From Ilyomonas sp965199845 (GTDB lineage: Bacteria > Bacteroidota > Bacteroidia > Chitinophagales > Chitinophagaceae): a stretch of DNA of 64,000 nt. The stretch spans positions 1,054,001 through 1,118,000 of the forward strand of contig CBDATZ010000054.1 of the NCBI GenBank assembly GCA_965199845.1, given 5' to 3'. How positions within the stretch are numbered: the first letter of the stretch is position 1; every line of letters starts with the position of its first letter. Of the stretch, positions 8,497 to 16,781 are shown in pieces. Both the position numbers and the translations under genes were made by a program. The notes beneath the pieces are model-generated. The model made no database searches and had not been told where the DNA came from. It saw only the letters and a program-made list of their open reading frames with translations.

Positions 8497-9378
8497 TTAA
8501 ACCGCAATTTCTTTTTCAGCCGCTTCATAAATTTTCCGTTGCTTCCAATCGTACCATTGTATTGGTATTGCCTTTTTCATCAAGGTATCTATATTGCGCA
8601 TTCCCACTAAGTTCCAGACGCCTTTTAATTTGCCGCTCACCGAATTATTTAAGGCGCGCAGGCTCATAGCAAAACCGCTGTCTAAATATTCCATGTGATG
8701 CCAGTAACCGCCGGGCATAAACAAAGTATCGCCATGATCTAACGTTACATCATAACCTTGCGCAAATTCAATAGCCGGAAATTTGGTAACGTCAATCTTA
8801 CTTTTTGCCGGATCATAATAATTGCTGAAATCGGCAATGCTCAATACTTCAAACGGCTTGCGATACAACTTATATTGTTCTTTATAGGGAAAAAGAAGAA
8901 CCCGTTTTTTGCCCAGAAACTGTGTATGCAGGATATGACTCAAATCAATATCGAAGTGCAGGTGCGTAATAGAACCTTTTCCGCCTACAAATAACATGGG
9001 AACACGCTTTACAAAGCCACGCATATATTCATCCGGCCAGGTAAAATCTTTGGTTAACTGCGGCGCATGACTGAATATATTGAAGAGAAAAATGCGCCAG
9101 GCAGCCGGTCCGTTACGAATCATATCAATATAGTTACCAAACGTTGTATAATCGTCTGCTTTATTAATTGGCGTGTAAGCATCGCTTTTTATATTGTTGT
9201 AAATGCCCACTTCTTTATCACCAACAACAGATGTAAAATAATCCCAGTTCCATTTGTTATAAGCTGGCCAATTCTTCGCAATATTTTTAATAACAACAGG
9301 CACATTCGGCTCAAAATATTTCTTCTTAAATTCTTCCGGTGTTATATCGTTTACCACATCTACAGAGCGCAGTTGCAT
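8497..9378 (-). CDS. Cupin-like Fe(II)/2-oxoglutarate dioxygenase (JmjC/FIH type), copy A
   Basis: A 293-residue paralogue of the gene at 7454-8335, aligned without a single gap. The Fe(II) triad is conserved: His141-x-Asp143 in LHFDID and His227 in GYWHHMEY. Differences cluster around residues 45-57 and 100-150, next to the metal-binding strands, so the copies may differ in substrate. The gene is divergent from the YciO-like gene at 9455, with 76 bases between start codons. A near-match to the -7 element on the minus strand, TAATTTCG, lies in that gap. Function is inferred only at superfamily level. Confidence 0.8.
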   Translation of the reverse strand: MQLRSVDVVNDITPEEFKKKYFEPNVPVVIKNIAKNWPAYNKWNWDYFTSVVGDKEVGIYNNIKSDAYTPINKADDYTTFGNYIDMIRNGPAAWRIFLFNIFSHAPQLTKDFTWPDEYMRGFVKRVPMLFVGGKGSITHLHFDIDLSHILHTQFLGKKRVLLFPYKEQYKLYRKPFEVLSIADFSNYYDPAKSKIDVTKFPAIEFAQGYDVTLDHGDTLFMPGGYWHHMEYLDSGFAMSLRALNNSVSGKLKGVWNLVGMRNIDTLMKKAIPIQWYDWKQRKIYEAAEKEIAV

Positions 9379-9454
9379 TTGGATTTATTTTTGCGCGAAA
9401 TTAGGTAACCATTCATTTTTAAACGATGGTTGTAATGTCAAAAAAACAAAAATT

Positions 9455-10072
9455 ATGTTATTACATATTCATCCGGATAATCCCAATCCGCGCAACATTA
9501 AAACTGTTGTAGAATGCTTACAGGACGGCGGTGTTGTCGTGTATCCGACTGATACGATTTATGGTTTGGGATGCAATATTTTTCAGCATAAAGCGGTTGA
9601 ACGGATTGCCCAGATAAAAGGCGTTGACCCGATGAAAGCGCAGCTGAGTTTTGTGTGTTACGACCTGAGCGATTTAAGTAAATATACCAAGAGTATTTCT
9701 ACACCTTTATACCGGTTATTGAAAAGCTATTTGCCCGGCGCATTTACGTTTATTTTGCCCGCAAGTAAAGAAGTTCCCAAAATTTTACAAAGCAAAAAAA
9801 GCACAATTGGTTTACGTGTGCCGGATAATAATATTGCCCGAACTGTTGTTCAGCAATTGGGCTCGCCTATTTTGTCTGCTTCTTTACCCGGCGATATGGT
9901 AGAAGAATATACCGATCCGGAACTGATATATGAAAACTTTAAAAACCGTGTGGATATTGTAATTGATGGCGGAATGGGTGGTATGATTCCATCAACTGTT
10001 ATTGATTGCACAACAGATGATTATATCGTAATCAGGCAAGGTGCCGGTGAATGGAATGAAGCCGAAGCGTAG
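9455..10072 (+). CDS. YciO/Sua5-family protein (threonylcarbamoyl-AMP synthase-like)
   Basis: A 205-residue YrdC-domain protein. Sua5/YrdC enzymes make threonylcarbamoyl-AMP for t6A modification of tRNA. The GGVVVYPTDTIYGLGCNI motif (about 26-43) is the family signature. The segments SFVCYDLSDLSKY, LPGAFTFILPAS and IGLRVPDN resemble the YciO branch more than YrdC/TsaC itself; YciO proteins are reported to have weak or uncertain synthase activity. It stands alone on the plus strand, divergent from the cupin pair and convergent with rnhB. Confidence 0.85.
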   Translation: MLLHIHPDNPNPRNIKTVVECLQDGGVVVYPTDTIYGLGCNIFQHKAVERIAQIKGVDPMKAQLSFVCYDLSDLSKYTKSISTPLYRLLKSYLPGAFTFILPASKEVPKILQSKKSTIGLRVPDNNIARTVVQQLGSPILSASLPGDMVEEYTDPELIYENFKNRVDIVIDGGMGGMIPSTVIDCTTDDYIVIRQGAGEWNEAEA

Positions 10073-10120
10073 GTATTGGTAATTGTTAATCGTTAATTTT
10101 CAATTGACAAATAACAATAT

Positions 10121-10699
10121 TCAATTGAAAATTTTAAAGCTCTTCCGGTGATGTTCGCACAACCCATGAATTTCTATAGCTGCGCGATGCTCTTTGGTGC
10201 CATAGCCTTTGTTCTGTTTCCAGTTATAATGCGGATGCTGTTCGTGCAGCTTCGTCATATATTCATCACGATAGGTTTTGGCTAAAATACTTGCTGCAGC
10301 AATGGAAGAATACAAACCATCGCCTTCTACAATACAATGATGCTGAATGCTTTGATAGGGCACAAAACGATTGCCATCAATCAATAAAAGTTCCGGTATT
10401 ACAGATAATGCATCTAAAGCCAGGTGCATAGCTTTAAAAGATGCCTGCAGAATATTAATCTTGTCTATTTCTTTATTATCAATCATTGCCACAGCAAAAG
10501 CAATGGATTCTTCTTCGATAATAGGTCTAAGCAGATCGCGTTGCGCCGCAGATAGCTGTTTACTGTCGTTCAAAACCGGATGATAAAAAGATTTTGGCAA
10601 AATAACCGCAGCCGCAAATACAGGCCCGGCGTAACATCCACGACCGGCTTCATCGCAACCCGCTTCTATCAATATATCCTGGTAATAAGTCTGTAACAT
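10121..10699 (-). CDS. rnhB: Ribonuclease HII
   Basis: A 192-residue cytoplasmic nuclease that cuts RNA in RNA-DNA hybrids and at single ribonucleotides in DNA. Motif I, GCDEAGRGCYAGPV (about 14-27), supplies the Asp-Glu pair and the GRG type II signature. NDSKQLS (about 44-50), LLIDGN and the SSIAAASILAKTYRD stretch carry the remaining catalytic and binding residues. The length is normal for RnhB. The gene is convergent with the YciO-like gene and divergent from ctaA. Confidence 0.95.
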   Translation of the reverse strand: MLQTYYQDILIEAGCDEAGRGCYAGPVFAAAVILPKSFYHPVLNDSKQLSAAQRDLLRPIIEEESIAFAVAMIDNKEIDKINILQASFKAMHLALDALSVIPELLLIDGNRFVPYQSIQHHCIVEGDGLYSSIAAASILAKTYRDEYMTKLHEQHPHYNWKQNKGYGTKEHRAAIEIHGLCEHHRKSFKIFN

Positions 10700-10758
10700 T
10701 TTCTTCTTTGTAAAAATGTAAAATTGATTTTAGTTCCTTTTCCTCGTCTTGCGCAGGT

Positions 10759-10766
10759 TACCTTTG
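10759..10766 (+). promoter_or_regulatory. TACCTTTG -7 type promoter element deciding the ctaA start
   Basis: An exact TAnnTTTG match lies inside the longest open frame of ctaA (which opens at 10724) and 17 bases before the internal ATG at 10784. The element argues that transcription begins after 10766 and that the ATG at 10784 is the true start. Confidence 0.5.
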
Positions 10767-10783
10767 CGCCGCTTTACAGCTCT

Positions 10784-11797
10784 ATGATACATTCTTACAA
10801 AGGTTATATTCAGTTTACAAAAATATTGTTAGTATTTGTTTTTATCGTCATTCTTGCCGGTAGCATCGTGCGTGCCACAGGTAGCGGAATGGGCTGTCCC
10901 GATTGGCCAACCTGCTTTGGAAATACAATACCACCAACGCAGGAATACCAGGTTCATTTTCAGGCAAATCATAATTATAAAGCCGGGCAATTTATTATTT
11001 ATAACGACAGCCTGAAATATGCGAAGGAATCTTTTACAAGCAGCCAGATTTATAATCAAAACAATTGGCAGCAATACGAGAAAAACAATTACGCAAAATT
11101 CAATGTATCGCAAACCTGGATCGAGTATGTAAACCGGCTGGCAACCGGCGTGTTTGGTTTCATCATTATTGCGCATATTGTGTGGAGCATCCGGTTGTTT
11201 TACAGAACAAAACGAAGCATTGTTTGGTGGAGTTTATCTTTATTAATTATGACAGGTTTTGAAGCCTGGCTGGGTAAGCTTGTGGTTGATACAAATCTGG
11301 CTGTCGTAAAGATTACTTTGCACATGTTATTTGCTTTGTTGATTGGTTTTGTAGCCGTGATTATTTTACAAAAACTAAGTACAGAACAAAAGGTAATGAG
11401 CAAACAATTGAAGTGGTTAAGTACCATCACTTTTGTTATAGCGTTGACACAAATTATTTTAGGAACCGACGTAAGAGAACAGGTTGATGAAATATCTATG
11501 GCAATGAGTTTTACCGGCAGAGAAACCTGGATTGGTCATTTAAACACGGCATTTGATATTCATCGAAACAGCGCCTGGCTGGTAGCTGTGCTTTGTATTT
11601 TTTTGTTCTGGCAATCCATTTCTTATAAAGCCTTACAAAGAACGTCTGCCTTCATATTGTTATTTGTATTGGCAACCATTGCTGTTGGCTTATTGCTTTT
11701 TTATATGAACATTCCGGCAGCCGCGCAGCCATTGCATTTGCTGCTATCAAGCCTGTTGCTTACCACTTTATTTGCCTATCGTTTGAAGGTGCAATAA
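10784..11797 (+). CDS. ctaA: Heme A synthase (COX15/CtaA family)
   Basis: An integral membrane monooxygenase that oxidises the heme O methyl group to formyl, giving heme A for the cytochrome oxidase encoded at 1312. The 337-residue protein has about eight membrane helices. The conserved motifs are GSGMGCPDWPTCFG (about 34-47), with its paired cysteines, and histidines at helix ends such as IAHIVW, TLHMLFA and DIHRNSAWL. A 20-residue upstream extension is open but covers a promoter element, so the ATG at 10784 is chosen. It is convergent with the Fpg/Nei-like gene, with a heptad repeat array between them. Confidence 0.92.
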   Translation: MIHSYKGYIQFTKILLVFVFIVILAGSIVRATGSGMGCPDWPTCFGNTIPPTQEYQVHFQANHNYKAGQFIIYNDSLKYAKESFTSSQIYNQNNWQQYEKNNYAKFNVSQTWIEYVNRLATGVFGFIIIAHIVWSIRLFYRTKRSIVWWSLSLLIMTGFEAWLGKLVVDTNLAVVKITLHMLFALLIGFVAVIILQKLSTEQKVMSKQLKWLSTITFVIALTQIILGTDVREQVDEISMAMSFTGRETWIGHLNTAFDIHRNSAWLVAVLCIFLFWQSISYKALQRTSAFILLFVLATIAVGLLLFYMNIPAAAQPLHLLLSSLLLTTLFAYRLKVQ

Positions 11798-11846
11798 ACC
11801 TTATTTTAATTCTTCTCTACGCATGAAGAAAAATGTATTCCTGCAG

Positions 11847-11930
11847 CTTGTATTCTTAATTCTTGTTCCTTGATTCTTGTATCTTGTATCTTGTATCTTG
11901 TATTCTTGAATCTTGTATTTTAATTCTTGG
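11847..11930. repeat. Heptad repeat array (site 2)
   Basis: About eleven degenerate 7- to 8-base units in CTTG orientation on the plus strand, including consecutive TATCTTG units from 11880 onward, fill most of the spacer between the convergent ctaA and Fpg/Nei-like genes. Unit variants are TTCTTAA, TCTTGTA, TCTTGAA and CCTTGA. No coding potential is seen. This is the cleanest of the four arrays. Confidence 0.85.
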
Positions 11931-11935
11931 ATATT

Positions 11936-12673
11936 TCACTCATATTTTTCCTGGCATTCATCACAAAAGAAGCTTTGCCTTTGCAATTTTCCGGTGTATT
12001 CTTTATGAAATTTGATATGATCTCTCGGGCATATTTTCTGGCGATGCGCTTCCGAATGTTTGCGGAGCGTATTGTCTCTTTTCCATTCTAAAAATTGCCC
12101 GCAATAAGTTACACTTTCTTTAATAATCGCGTCCCATTTTTTTGCGGGAATGCTTCCTGTTTTACTTTCCGGGTGAACTTTCATTCTGAACAAAACTTCG
12201 TTCTTAATAATATTACCCAAACCCGAAAAAATAGTTTGATCAAGTAAAGCATCACAAATCAATGTATCAGGAATGGCTTTCAATTTCTTCTTTGCGGCTT
12301 TCGAATCCCATTGCTCATTCATTAAGTCGGCCGACCAATCGTAAACTTCATCAAGTGGTTCATCTATAAATCGCATTGCGCAGCTATAAAAATTAAGCTC
12401 GGCATTCGTAAAACAAAGCCGCATTTTGATTGGCTTTTCAGGTGGTTTTCGTTTGTTGATAAACAAATCGCCAAACATTAAAAAATGTGTACGTAGTGTG
12501 AAGTCGTCAAAGCAAACCAGGAAGTGTTTGCCCCAGGTTTTAATGTCTTTGATTGTCTTGCCTTTCATGCGGCCGGCATCAAGCTTCGTGGTGTTTTCAA
12601 CCTCAGTTATTTTCTTACCAATAAAGCTTTGTGTTTGTTCTTTCCACATCACCAGCAACGGACCTTCAGGCAT
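11936..12673 (-). CDS. Fpg/Nei-family DNA glycosylase (endonuclease VIII-like)
   Basis: A 245-residue base-excision repair glycosylase/AP lyase. The N-terminal PEGP (Pro2, Glu3) supplies the catalytic proline and glutamate, and KTWGKHFLV near residue 46 carries the family's conserved lysine. SGLGNIIKNEVLF (about 150-162) is the helix-two-turn-helix. The C-terminal zinc finger reads CPRDH followed by CDEC, so one of the four usual cysteines is replaced, possibly by the nearby His. QRQSFFC keeps the conserved arginine. It probably removes oxidised bases; Fpg or Nei specificity cannot be decided by eye. Confidence 0.85.
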   Translation of the reverse strand: MPEGPLLVMWKEQTQSFIGKKITEVENTTKLDAGRMKGKTIKDIKTWGKHFLVCFDDFTLRTHFLMFGDLFINKRKPPEKPIKMRLCFTNAELNFYSCAMRFIDEPLDEVYDWSADLMNEQWDSKAAKKKLKAIPDTLICDALLDQTIFSGLGNIIKNEVLFRMKVHPESKTGSIPAKKWDAIIKESVTYCGQFLEWKRDNTLRKHSEAHRQKICPRDHIKFHKEYTGKLQRQSFFCDECQEKYE

Positions 12674-12755
12674 AACTTATTTTTATAAAAGAAGTCAAAA
12701 GCTAAGCCAATGAATTTATAGCAAACCATATCATTTCAACACTTACTTTTAGCTT

Positions 12756-13574
12756 ATGAAAACGGTTTTGATTTTATTGATGATGCTAATGATTTATACT
12801 TGTTTTAGCTGTTCGCACAATCCGTACGCAGCTACCAATAAAGTGTATAAAAAACAAGCGAAAGACTTTGCAAAAATGGTACAAAAACTTCCATCAAATG
12901 ATAGTATAGATTCCATATCGGCGTCGCCGTATTTTGTTGGTACAACTAACTTCAATTTACGCAAACCCAACTTCGTTGTTATTCATCATACCGCGCAGGA
13001 TTCATGTGCGCAAACGCTGCGTACATTTACCTTAACACGCACACAGGTAAGCGCGCATTATGTAATTTGTAAAGACGGAATGGTTCATCATTTATTGAAC
13101 GATTATATGCGTGCGTGGCATGGCGGCATTGGACGTTGGGGAAATGTAACCGATGTTAATTCGTCTTCTATCGGCATCGAGCTTGATAACAATGGTTTTG
13201 AACCTTTTACCGAATTGCAGATACAAAGCCTCTTGCATGTATTGACTTACCTCAAAAAGCAATACAATATTCCGACGGCTAATTTTATTGGTCATTTAGA
13301 TATTGCACCAACCCGGAAAAACGATCCGAATCCTTTTTTTCCCTGGCAGCGATTAGCGCAAAAAGGTTTTGGTTATTGGTATGATGATACGACGAATATA
13401 ACCGTTCCCGAATCGTTCGACGACCTGCAAGCTTTGCGTATTATTGGTTATGATGTAAAGGATAGCGCAGCTGCCATACAAGCTTTTCACCGCCATTTTG
13501 AACAAGATAGTTTGCGCTCATTAAGTGATGCCGACAAGAAAGTTTTATATATGGTTGAGAAGAAATTTATGTAA
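12756..13574 (+). CDS. N-acetylmuramoyl-L-alanine amidase, lipoprotein (AmiD-like)
   Basis: A 272-residue amidase_2 (PGRP-fold) enzyme that cuts the bond between muramic acid and the stem peptide. The N-terminus has a hydrophobic stretch ending in a TCFSC lipobox-like sequence (Cys19), which suggests an outer-membrane or periplasmic lipoprotein. The zinc ligands are seen in VIHHTAQ (about 75) and GHLDIAPTRKNDPNPFFPW (about 185-203), with AHYVICKDG between. It is convergent with the GH3-like gene. A near-match -7 element (TACTTTTA, 12744-12751) ends only four bases before the ATG, so the mRNA might be leaderless. Confidence 0.9.
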   Translation: MKTVLILLMMLMIYTCFSCSHNPYAATNKVYKKQAKDFAKMVQKLPSNDSIDSISASPYFVGTTNFNLRKPNFVVIHHTAQDSCAQTLRTFTLTRTQVSAHYVICKDGMVHHLLNDYMRAWHGGIGRWGNVTDVNSSSIGIELDNNGFEPFTELQIQSLLHVLTYLKKQYNIPTANFIGHLDIAPTRKNDPNPFFPWQRLAQKGFGYWYDDTTNITVPESFDDLQALRIIGYDVKDSAAAIQAFHRHFEQDSLRSLSDADKKVLYMVEKKFM

Positions 13575-13692
13575 GTGTTTTGGTTGAGAAAATGTAAAAA
13601 GAATGAACCGTTTTTCGTAATAAATCATCAACAGAAATCATTCAACGCTTATAATAAAGAAGTGCCACTTTCATCCAGCATAAATCAACTCT

Positions 13693-15201
13693 TTATTGCA
13701 TCATTGCCAGCAATTCATCAACATACTTTCTGTCGTTGCTCAGGCGTGGAATTTTATGCTGTCCGCCCAATTTGCCTTTTCCTTTGAGCCACTGGCAAAA
13801 TAAATGTTTTGGTAAGCTATGAACCACCGGCATACGAAGCGCAATATCTTTATGTCGCTTCGCTTCATAATCGCTGTTAATGCTTTTTAAAGCACAATCT
13901 AATTCATACGCAAACTGCTGACTGCTCTGAGGCGATTTTTCAAATTCTATCAGCCATTCGTGAGTGCCGTTACTGTTATCGGAAAAATAAAGCGGCGCAG
14001 CGGTGTAATCGTTCACAACAGCGCCTGTTTTTTCGCAGGCAATCGCAATGGCTTTGTCGCTGTTTTCAACGATCACTTCTTCACCAAACGCATTCATAAA
14101 ATGGCGAATGCGGCCGCTTACTTTTATGCGAAAAGGAAACAGCGATGTAAACTGAATGGTATCGCCTAAAAGGTATCGCCACAAACCGCCGTTTGTAGAA
14201 ATAACGGGTGCGTAGTTTTTACCCAATTCAACGTTATCTAAACCAATGGTTTTTGGATTTGTCTTTCCATATTCTTCAATCGGCATAAACTCGTAAAAAA
14301 TACCATGCTGTAAAAACAACATCATGCCGTCATCGTATGGATTGCATTGCGCAGCAAAAAAGCCTTCGCTGGCATTGTATGTTTCAATATAATGAACATC
14401 GTTGCCCATCAGGTTTTGAAATTGTTCTTTATAAGGTACAAACGAAACGCCGCCGTGCATGTATAACTCAAGGTTTGGCCAGACTTCTTTTAATGTGCTC
14501 TTGCCGGTTATTTGTAAAATACGTTTTATTAAAATCATCGTCCAGGTTGGCACACCGGAAATAGAAGTCACATTTTCATTAATTGTATTTTGAGCCAGCG
14601 CTTCAATCTTTCCTTCCCATTCATCCATCAAAGCAATTGATAGTTCCGGCGTGCGCAGCCATTGCCCCCAGAAAGGCGTGTTTTGTAAAAGCACAGCGCT
14701 TAAATCGCCATAAGATACTTCCTCATTTAGCTGGTTCATTTGGTGACTGCCGCCAATTACCAAACCTTTGCCGGTAAGTAAATCGCTGTCGGGAAAATGA
14801 TTGTAATAAGCGGTAACAACATCTTTGGCTGCCTGGTAATGACATTCTTCCAGGCTTTCATCTGTGACCGGGATAAATTTACTGCGGTCGCTGGTTGTTC
14901 CGCTGCTTTTGGCAAACCATTTTACCGGCGTATTCCAAAGCATATTTTCTTCGCCTTGCATAAGCCGGTTGATATAAGGCTTGATATCATCGTATTCGCT
15001 GATGGGAATGTTCTCTTTAAAAGTTCGGATATTGAAGATGTCCTGAAACTTATGTCTGCGACCAAAGCAGGTATATTGACCATGTGTAACTAATTCCTGC
15101 AATACCTGTCGTTGAACAGCAACAGGTTCGTTCATCCAGTCTTCGATGCGGGTATAACGCAAACGAGCAAGGCGCGAAATGGCAGGACTAATCAGTTTCA
15201 T
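13693..15201 (-). CDS. GH3-family acyl-acid amido synthetase-like protein
   Basis: A 502-residue protein of the GH3 (auxin-responsive) family in the ANL adenylate-forming superfamily. Plant members conjugate amino acids to acyl acids; bacterial roles are mostly unproven. The ATP-binding loop SSGTTSDRSKFIPVT (about 97-111) and later motifs YNASEGFFAAQ and YLLGDTIQF are clear. No transport signal is present. It is convergent with the amidase. Its upstream region contains TTAATTTG, a 7-of-8 match to the -7 consensus on the minus strand. Confidence 0.85.
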   Translation of the reverse strand: MKLISPAISRLARLRYTRIEDWMNEPVAVQRQVLQELVTHGQYTCFGRRHKFQDIFNIRTFKENIPISEYDDIKPYINRLMQGEENMLWNTPVKWFAKSSGTTSDRSKFIPVTDESLEECHYQAAKDVVTAYYNHFPDSDLLTGKGLVIGGSHQMNQLNEEVSYGDLSAVLLQNTPFWGQWLRTPELSIALMDEWEGKIEALAQNTINENVTSISGVPTWTMILIKRILQITGKSTLKEVWPNLELYMHGGVSFVPYKEQFQNLMGNDVHYIETYNASEGFFAAQCNPYDDGMMLFLQHGIFYEFMPIEEYGKTNPKTIGLDNVELGKNYAPVISTNGGLWRYLLGDTIQFTSLFPFRIKVSGRIRHFMNAFGEEVIVENSDKAIAIACEKTGAVVNDYTAAPLYFSDNSNGTHEWLIEFEKSPQSSQQFAYELDCALKSINSDYEAKRHKDIALRMPVVHSLPKHLFCQWLKGKGKLGGQHKIPRLSNDRKYVDELLAMMQ

Positions 15202-15318
15202 AGCGGCAGCAAATTAAAAATGATATGTAAATATGATGAAAAGATTCTGATTTAAACTGATTTGAAAAGCGAAATTTACCAACCCTAAATAATTGAATAA
15301 AATTTGTACCGTATTCAA

Positions 15319-15348
15319 TTGTTTAAAAATAATCTTTATTTATATTTA
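15319..15348 (+). promoter_or_regulatory. Promoter of the CD225-DUF2752 pair
   Basis: TTG at 15319-15321 and TATATTTA at 15341-15348 are separated by 19 bases, close to the Bacteroidota -33/-7 layout (7 of 8 at -7). The ATG follows 32 bases later. Confidence 0.4.
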
Positions 15349-15380
15349 CCTGTAATTTATAACCTCTAATCAAAACTTTT

Positions 15381-15683
15381 ATGGAACCAACTATTGAAAC
15401 CGGGATAAAACCACCCCAACCTAAGAACTGGTTGTTAGAATCTATTCTTGTTACTTTATTTTGCTGTTTGCCTTTTGGCATTGTAGGTATTGTGTTTGCC
15501 AGCCAGGTGAGCAGTAAATATGCGGATGGAGATTACGACGGTTCTGTAAGAGCCTCAACGGAGGCCGGCAAATGGACGAAGATTGGTTTCTTTGTTGGTC
15601 TTGGTTTCCTGGTTCTTTATTTTATTGGAATAGCCTTTTTTGGTCTAAGTGGTTTTTGGGCATCTTCTTATAACAGGTATTAA
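15381..15683 (+). CDS. CD225/dispanin-like small membrane protein
   Basis: A 100-residue protein with two membrane segments (about 20-42 and 68-92) separated by a loop containing KYADGDYDGSVRAS. The CCLPFGIVGIVFASQVSSKYADGD layout is the CD225/dispanin signature, shared with animal IFITM proteins. Bacterial function is unknown. The stop TAA shares its last A with the ATG of the next gene (TAATG), which indicates translational coupling with the DUF2752 protein. Confidence 0.85.
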   Translation: MEPTIETGIKPPQPKNWLLESILVTLFCCLPFGIVGIVFASQVSSKYADGDYDGSVRASTEAGKWTKIGFFVGLGFLVLYFIGIAFFGLSGFWASSYNRY

Positions 15684-16102
15684 TGGCGATAAGCAAGAAA
15701 CCAAAAATTATTTTCTTTGTAATCAGAAGTACAGTTGTAAGTGTAATATTATGGCTGTACTTCTTTTTCGATGCTTCTAAAAATCATTTTTTTCCGTCCT
15801 GCCCGTTTCATACCTACACTCATTTGTATTGTCCCGGTTGTGGTTCGCAAAGAAGTTTATCGGCTTTGCTTCACGGAAATTTATGGCGGGCGCTATCTTT
15901 CAATTTGCTGTTTATTATCAGTTTGCCATTACTTATTTACTCCGCCATTATTTACACAATCAATACGTTTAGTGTAAATATAATTCAGCAGAAATTGGTT
16001 TATTCTCCTTTGTTTATCAGGCTTTGTTTATGGTTTATTATTGGTTTCTTTATTCTGCGCAATCTTCCTTTCGTTCCCTTTTCCTTTTTACGACCCGAAT
16101 AA
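15683..16102 (+). CDS. DUF2752 membrane protein
   Basis: A 139-residue protein with a first membrane helix near 12-27 and further helices at about 70-90 and 108-125. The diagnostic segment is YCPGCGSQRSLSALLHGN (about 48-65), the conserved core of DUF2752, with the two cysteines of a CPGCG motif next to a membrane. Function is unknown. It overlaps the CD225 gene by one base, so the two are almost certainly co-translated and may act together in the membrane. Confidence 0.85.
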   Translation: MAISKKPKIIFFVIRSTVVSVILWLYFFFDASKNHFFPSCPFHTYTHLYCPGCGSQRSLSALLHGNLWRALSFNLLFIISLPLLIYSAIIYTINTFSVNIIQQKLVYSPLFIRLCLWFIIGFFILRNLPFVPFSFLRPE

Positions 16103-16194
16103 TCGCCTGGTTTTTTAAGCTATTTCAATTTTAGGTCAAAATTTTTATTGTAAATCAGCTTTTTATAAACACATCTCTGAAAATTGTTGCCTGT

Positions 16195-16216
16195 TTTCTT
16201 GTATCTTGATTCTTAT
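16195..16216. repeat. Short heptad repeat array (site 3)
   Basis: About three 7-base units of the CTTG family (TTCTTGTA, TCTTGAT, TCTTATT) lie upstream of rplM. They overlap the position expected for the -33 element of the rplM promoter. This is the shortest of the four arrays and the only one not between convergent genes. Confidence 0.55.
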
Positions 16217-16229
16217 TACACTACTTTTG
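16199..16229 (+). promoter_or_regulatory. Promoter of the rplM-rpsI operon
   Basis: TACTTTTG (16222-16229) matches TAnnTTTG exactly. TTG at 16199-16201 lies 20 bases upstream and is part of the heptad repeat. The leader to the rplM ATG is about 50 bases. Confidence 0.6.
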
Positions 16230-16246
16230 CCACCCATTTAAAAAAT

Positions 16247-16262
16247 CAGCGGGATAGCGCTG
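16247..16262 (+). promoter_or_regulatory. Hairpin in the rplM leader (possible L13 autoregulatory element)
   Basis: CAGCG (16247-16251) and CGCTG (16258-16262) form a 5-bp GC-rich stem around the loop GGATAG, 22 bases before the start codon. L13 leaders are known as autogenous control elements in several bacteria. Here the structure is short, so the role is only a suggestion. Confidence 0.35.
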
Positions 16263-16284
16263 GTTTCATGTAAAAAATAATACA

Positions 16285-16728
16285 ATGAGTAAATTACATT
16301 TCACCACCAAACACGCGAACGCGGCTACCGTTCAGCACAACTGGTATGTTGTGGACGGCACTAATCAAACCGTTGGTCGTATGTGCGCACAGATTGCTGC
16401 TATTTTGCGTGGCAAAAACAAAGCTTATTACACACCGCACGTAGATTGCGGCGATTACATTATCGTTACCAACGCCGACAAAGTTGTTTTTACCGGCGCC
16501 AAGATGGATGATAAAGTGTACATCAATTATTCTGGTTATCCGGGCGGTAAAAAAGAAGAAATCGCAAAAGATTTACTTCGCCGTCGTCCCGAAGCTGTAG
16601 TAGAAAGAGCTGTAAAAGGTATGCTTCCTAAAAACCGGCTGGGTAGAAAAATGATTAGTAAATTGTTTGTGTATGCAGGTGGTTCTCATCCACACACGGC
16701 ACAGCAACCTAAAGAATTAAAATTCTAA
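16285..16728 (+). CDS. rplM: Large ribosomal subunit protein L13 (uL13)
   Basis: A 147-residue ribosomal protein, typical in length. The conserved segments are WYVVDGTNQTVGRMCAQIA near the N-terminus, GDYIIVTNADKVVFTG, and the family signature MLPKNRLGRKM (about 112-122). It assembles early into the 50S subunit. It is the first gene of the usual rplM-rpsI pair, with rpsI 53 bases downstream, and has its own promoter. Confidence 0.98.
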   Translation: MSKLHFTTKHANAATVQHNWYVVDGTNQTVGRMCAQIAAILRGKNKAYYTPHVDCGDYIIVTNADKVVFTGAKMDDKVYINYSGYPGGKKEEIAKDLLRRRPEAVVERAVKGMLPKNRLGRKMISKLFVYAGGSHPHTAQQPKELKF

Positions 16729-16781
16729 AATTAATTAACTCAGGCAAAAAGCTGTAAAGCTTAAAGCCGAAAGCGATAAAA

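Noticed and set aside
13575..13787. 70-codon frame after the amidase gene
   Set aside because: It begins directly after the amidase stop codon and enters the 3' end of the GH3-like gene on the opposite strand; no independent support.
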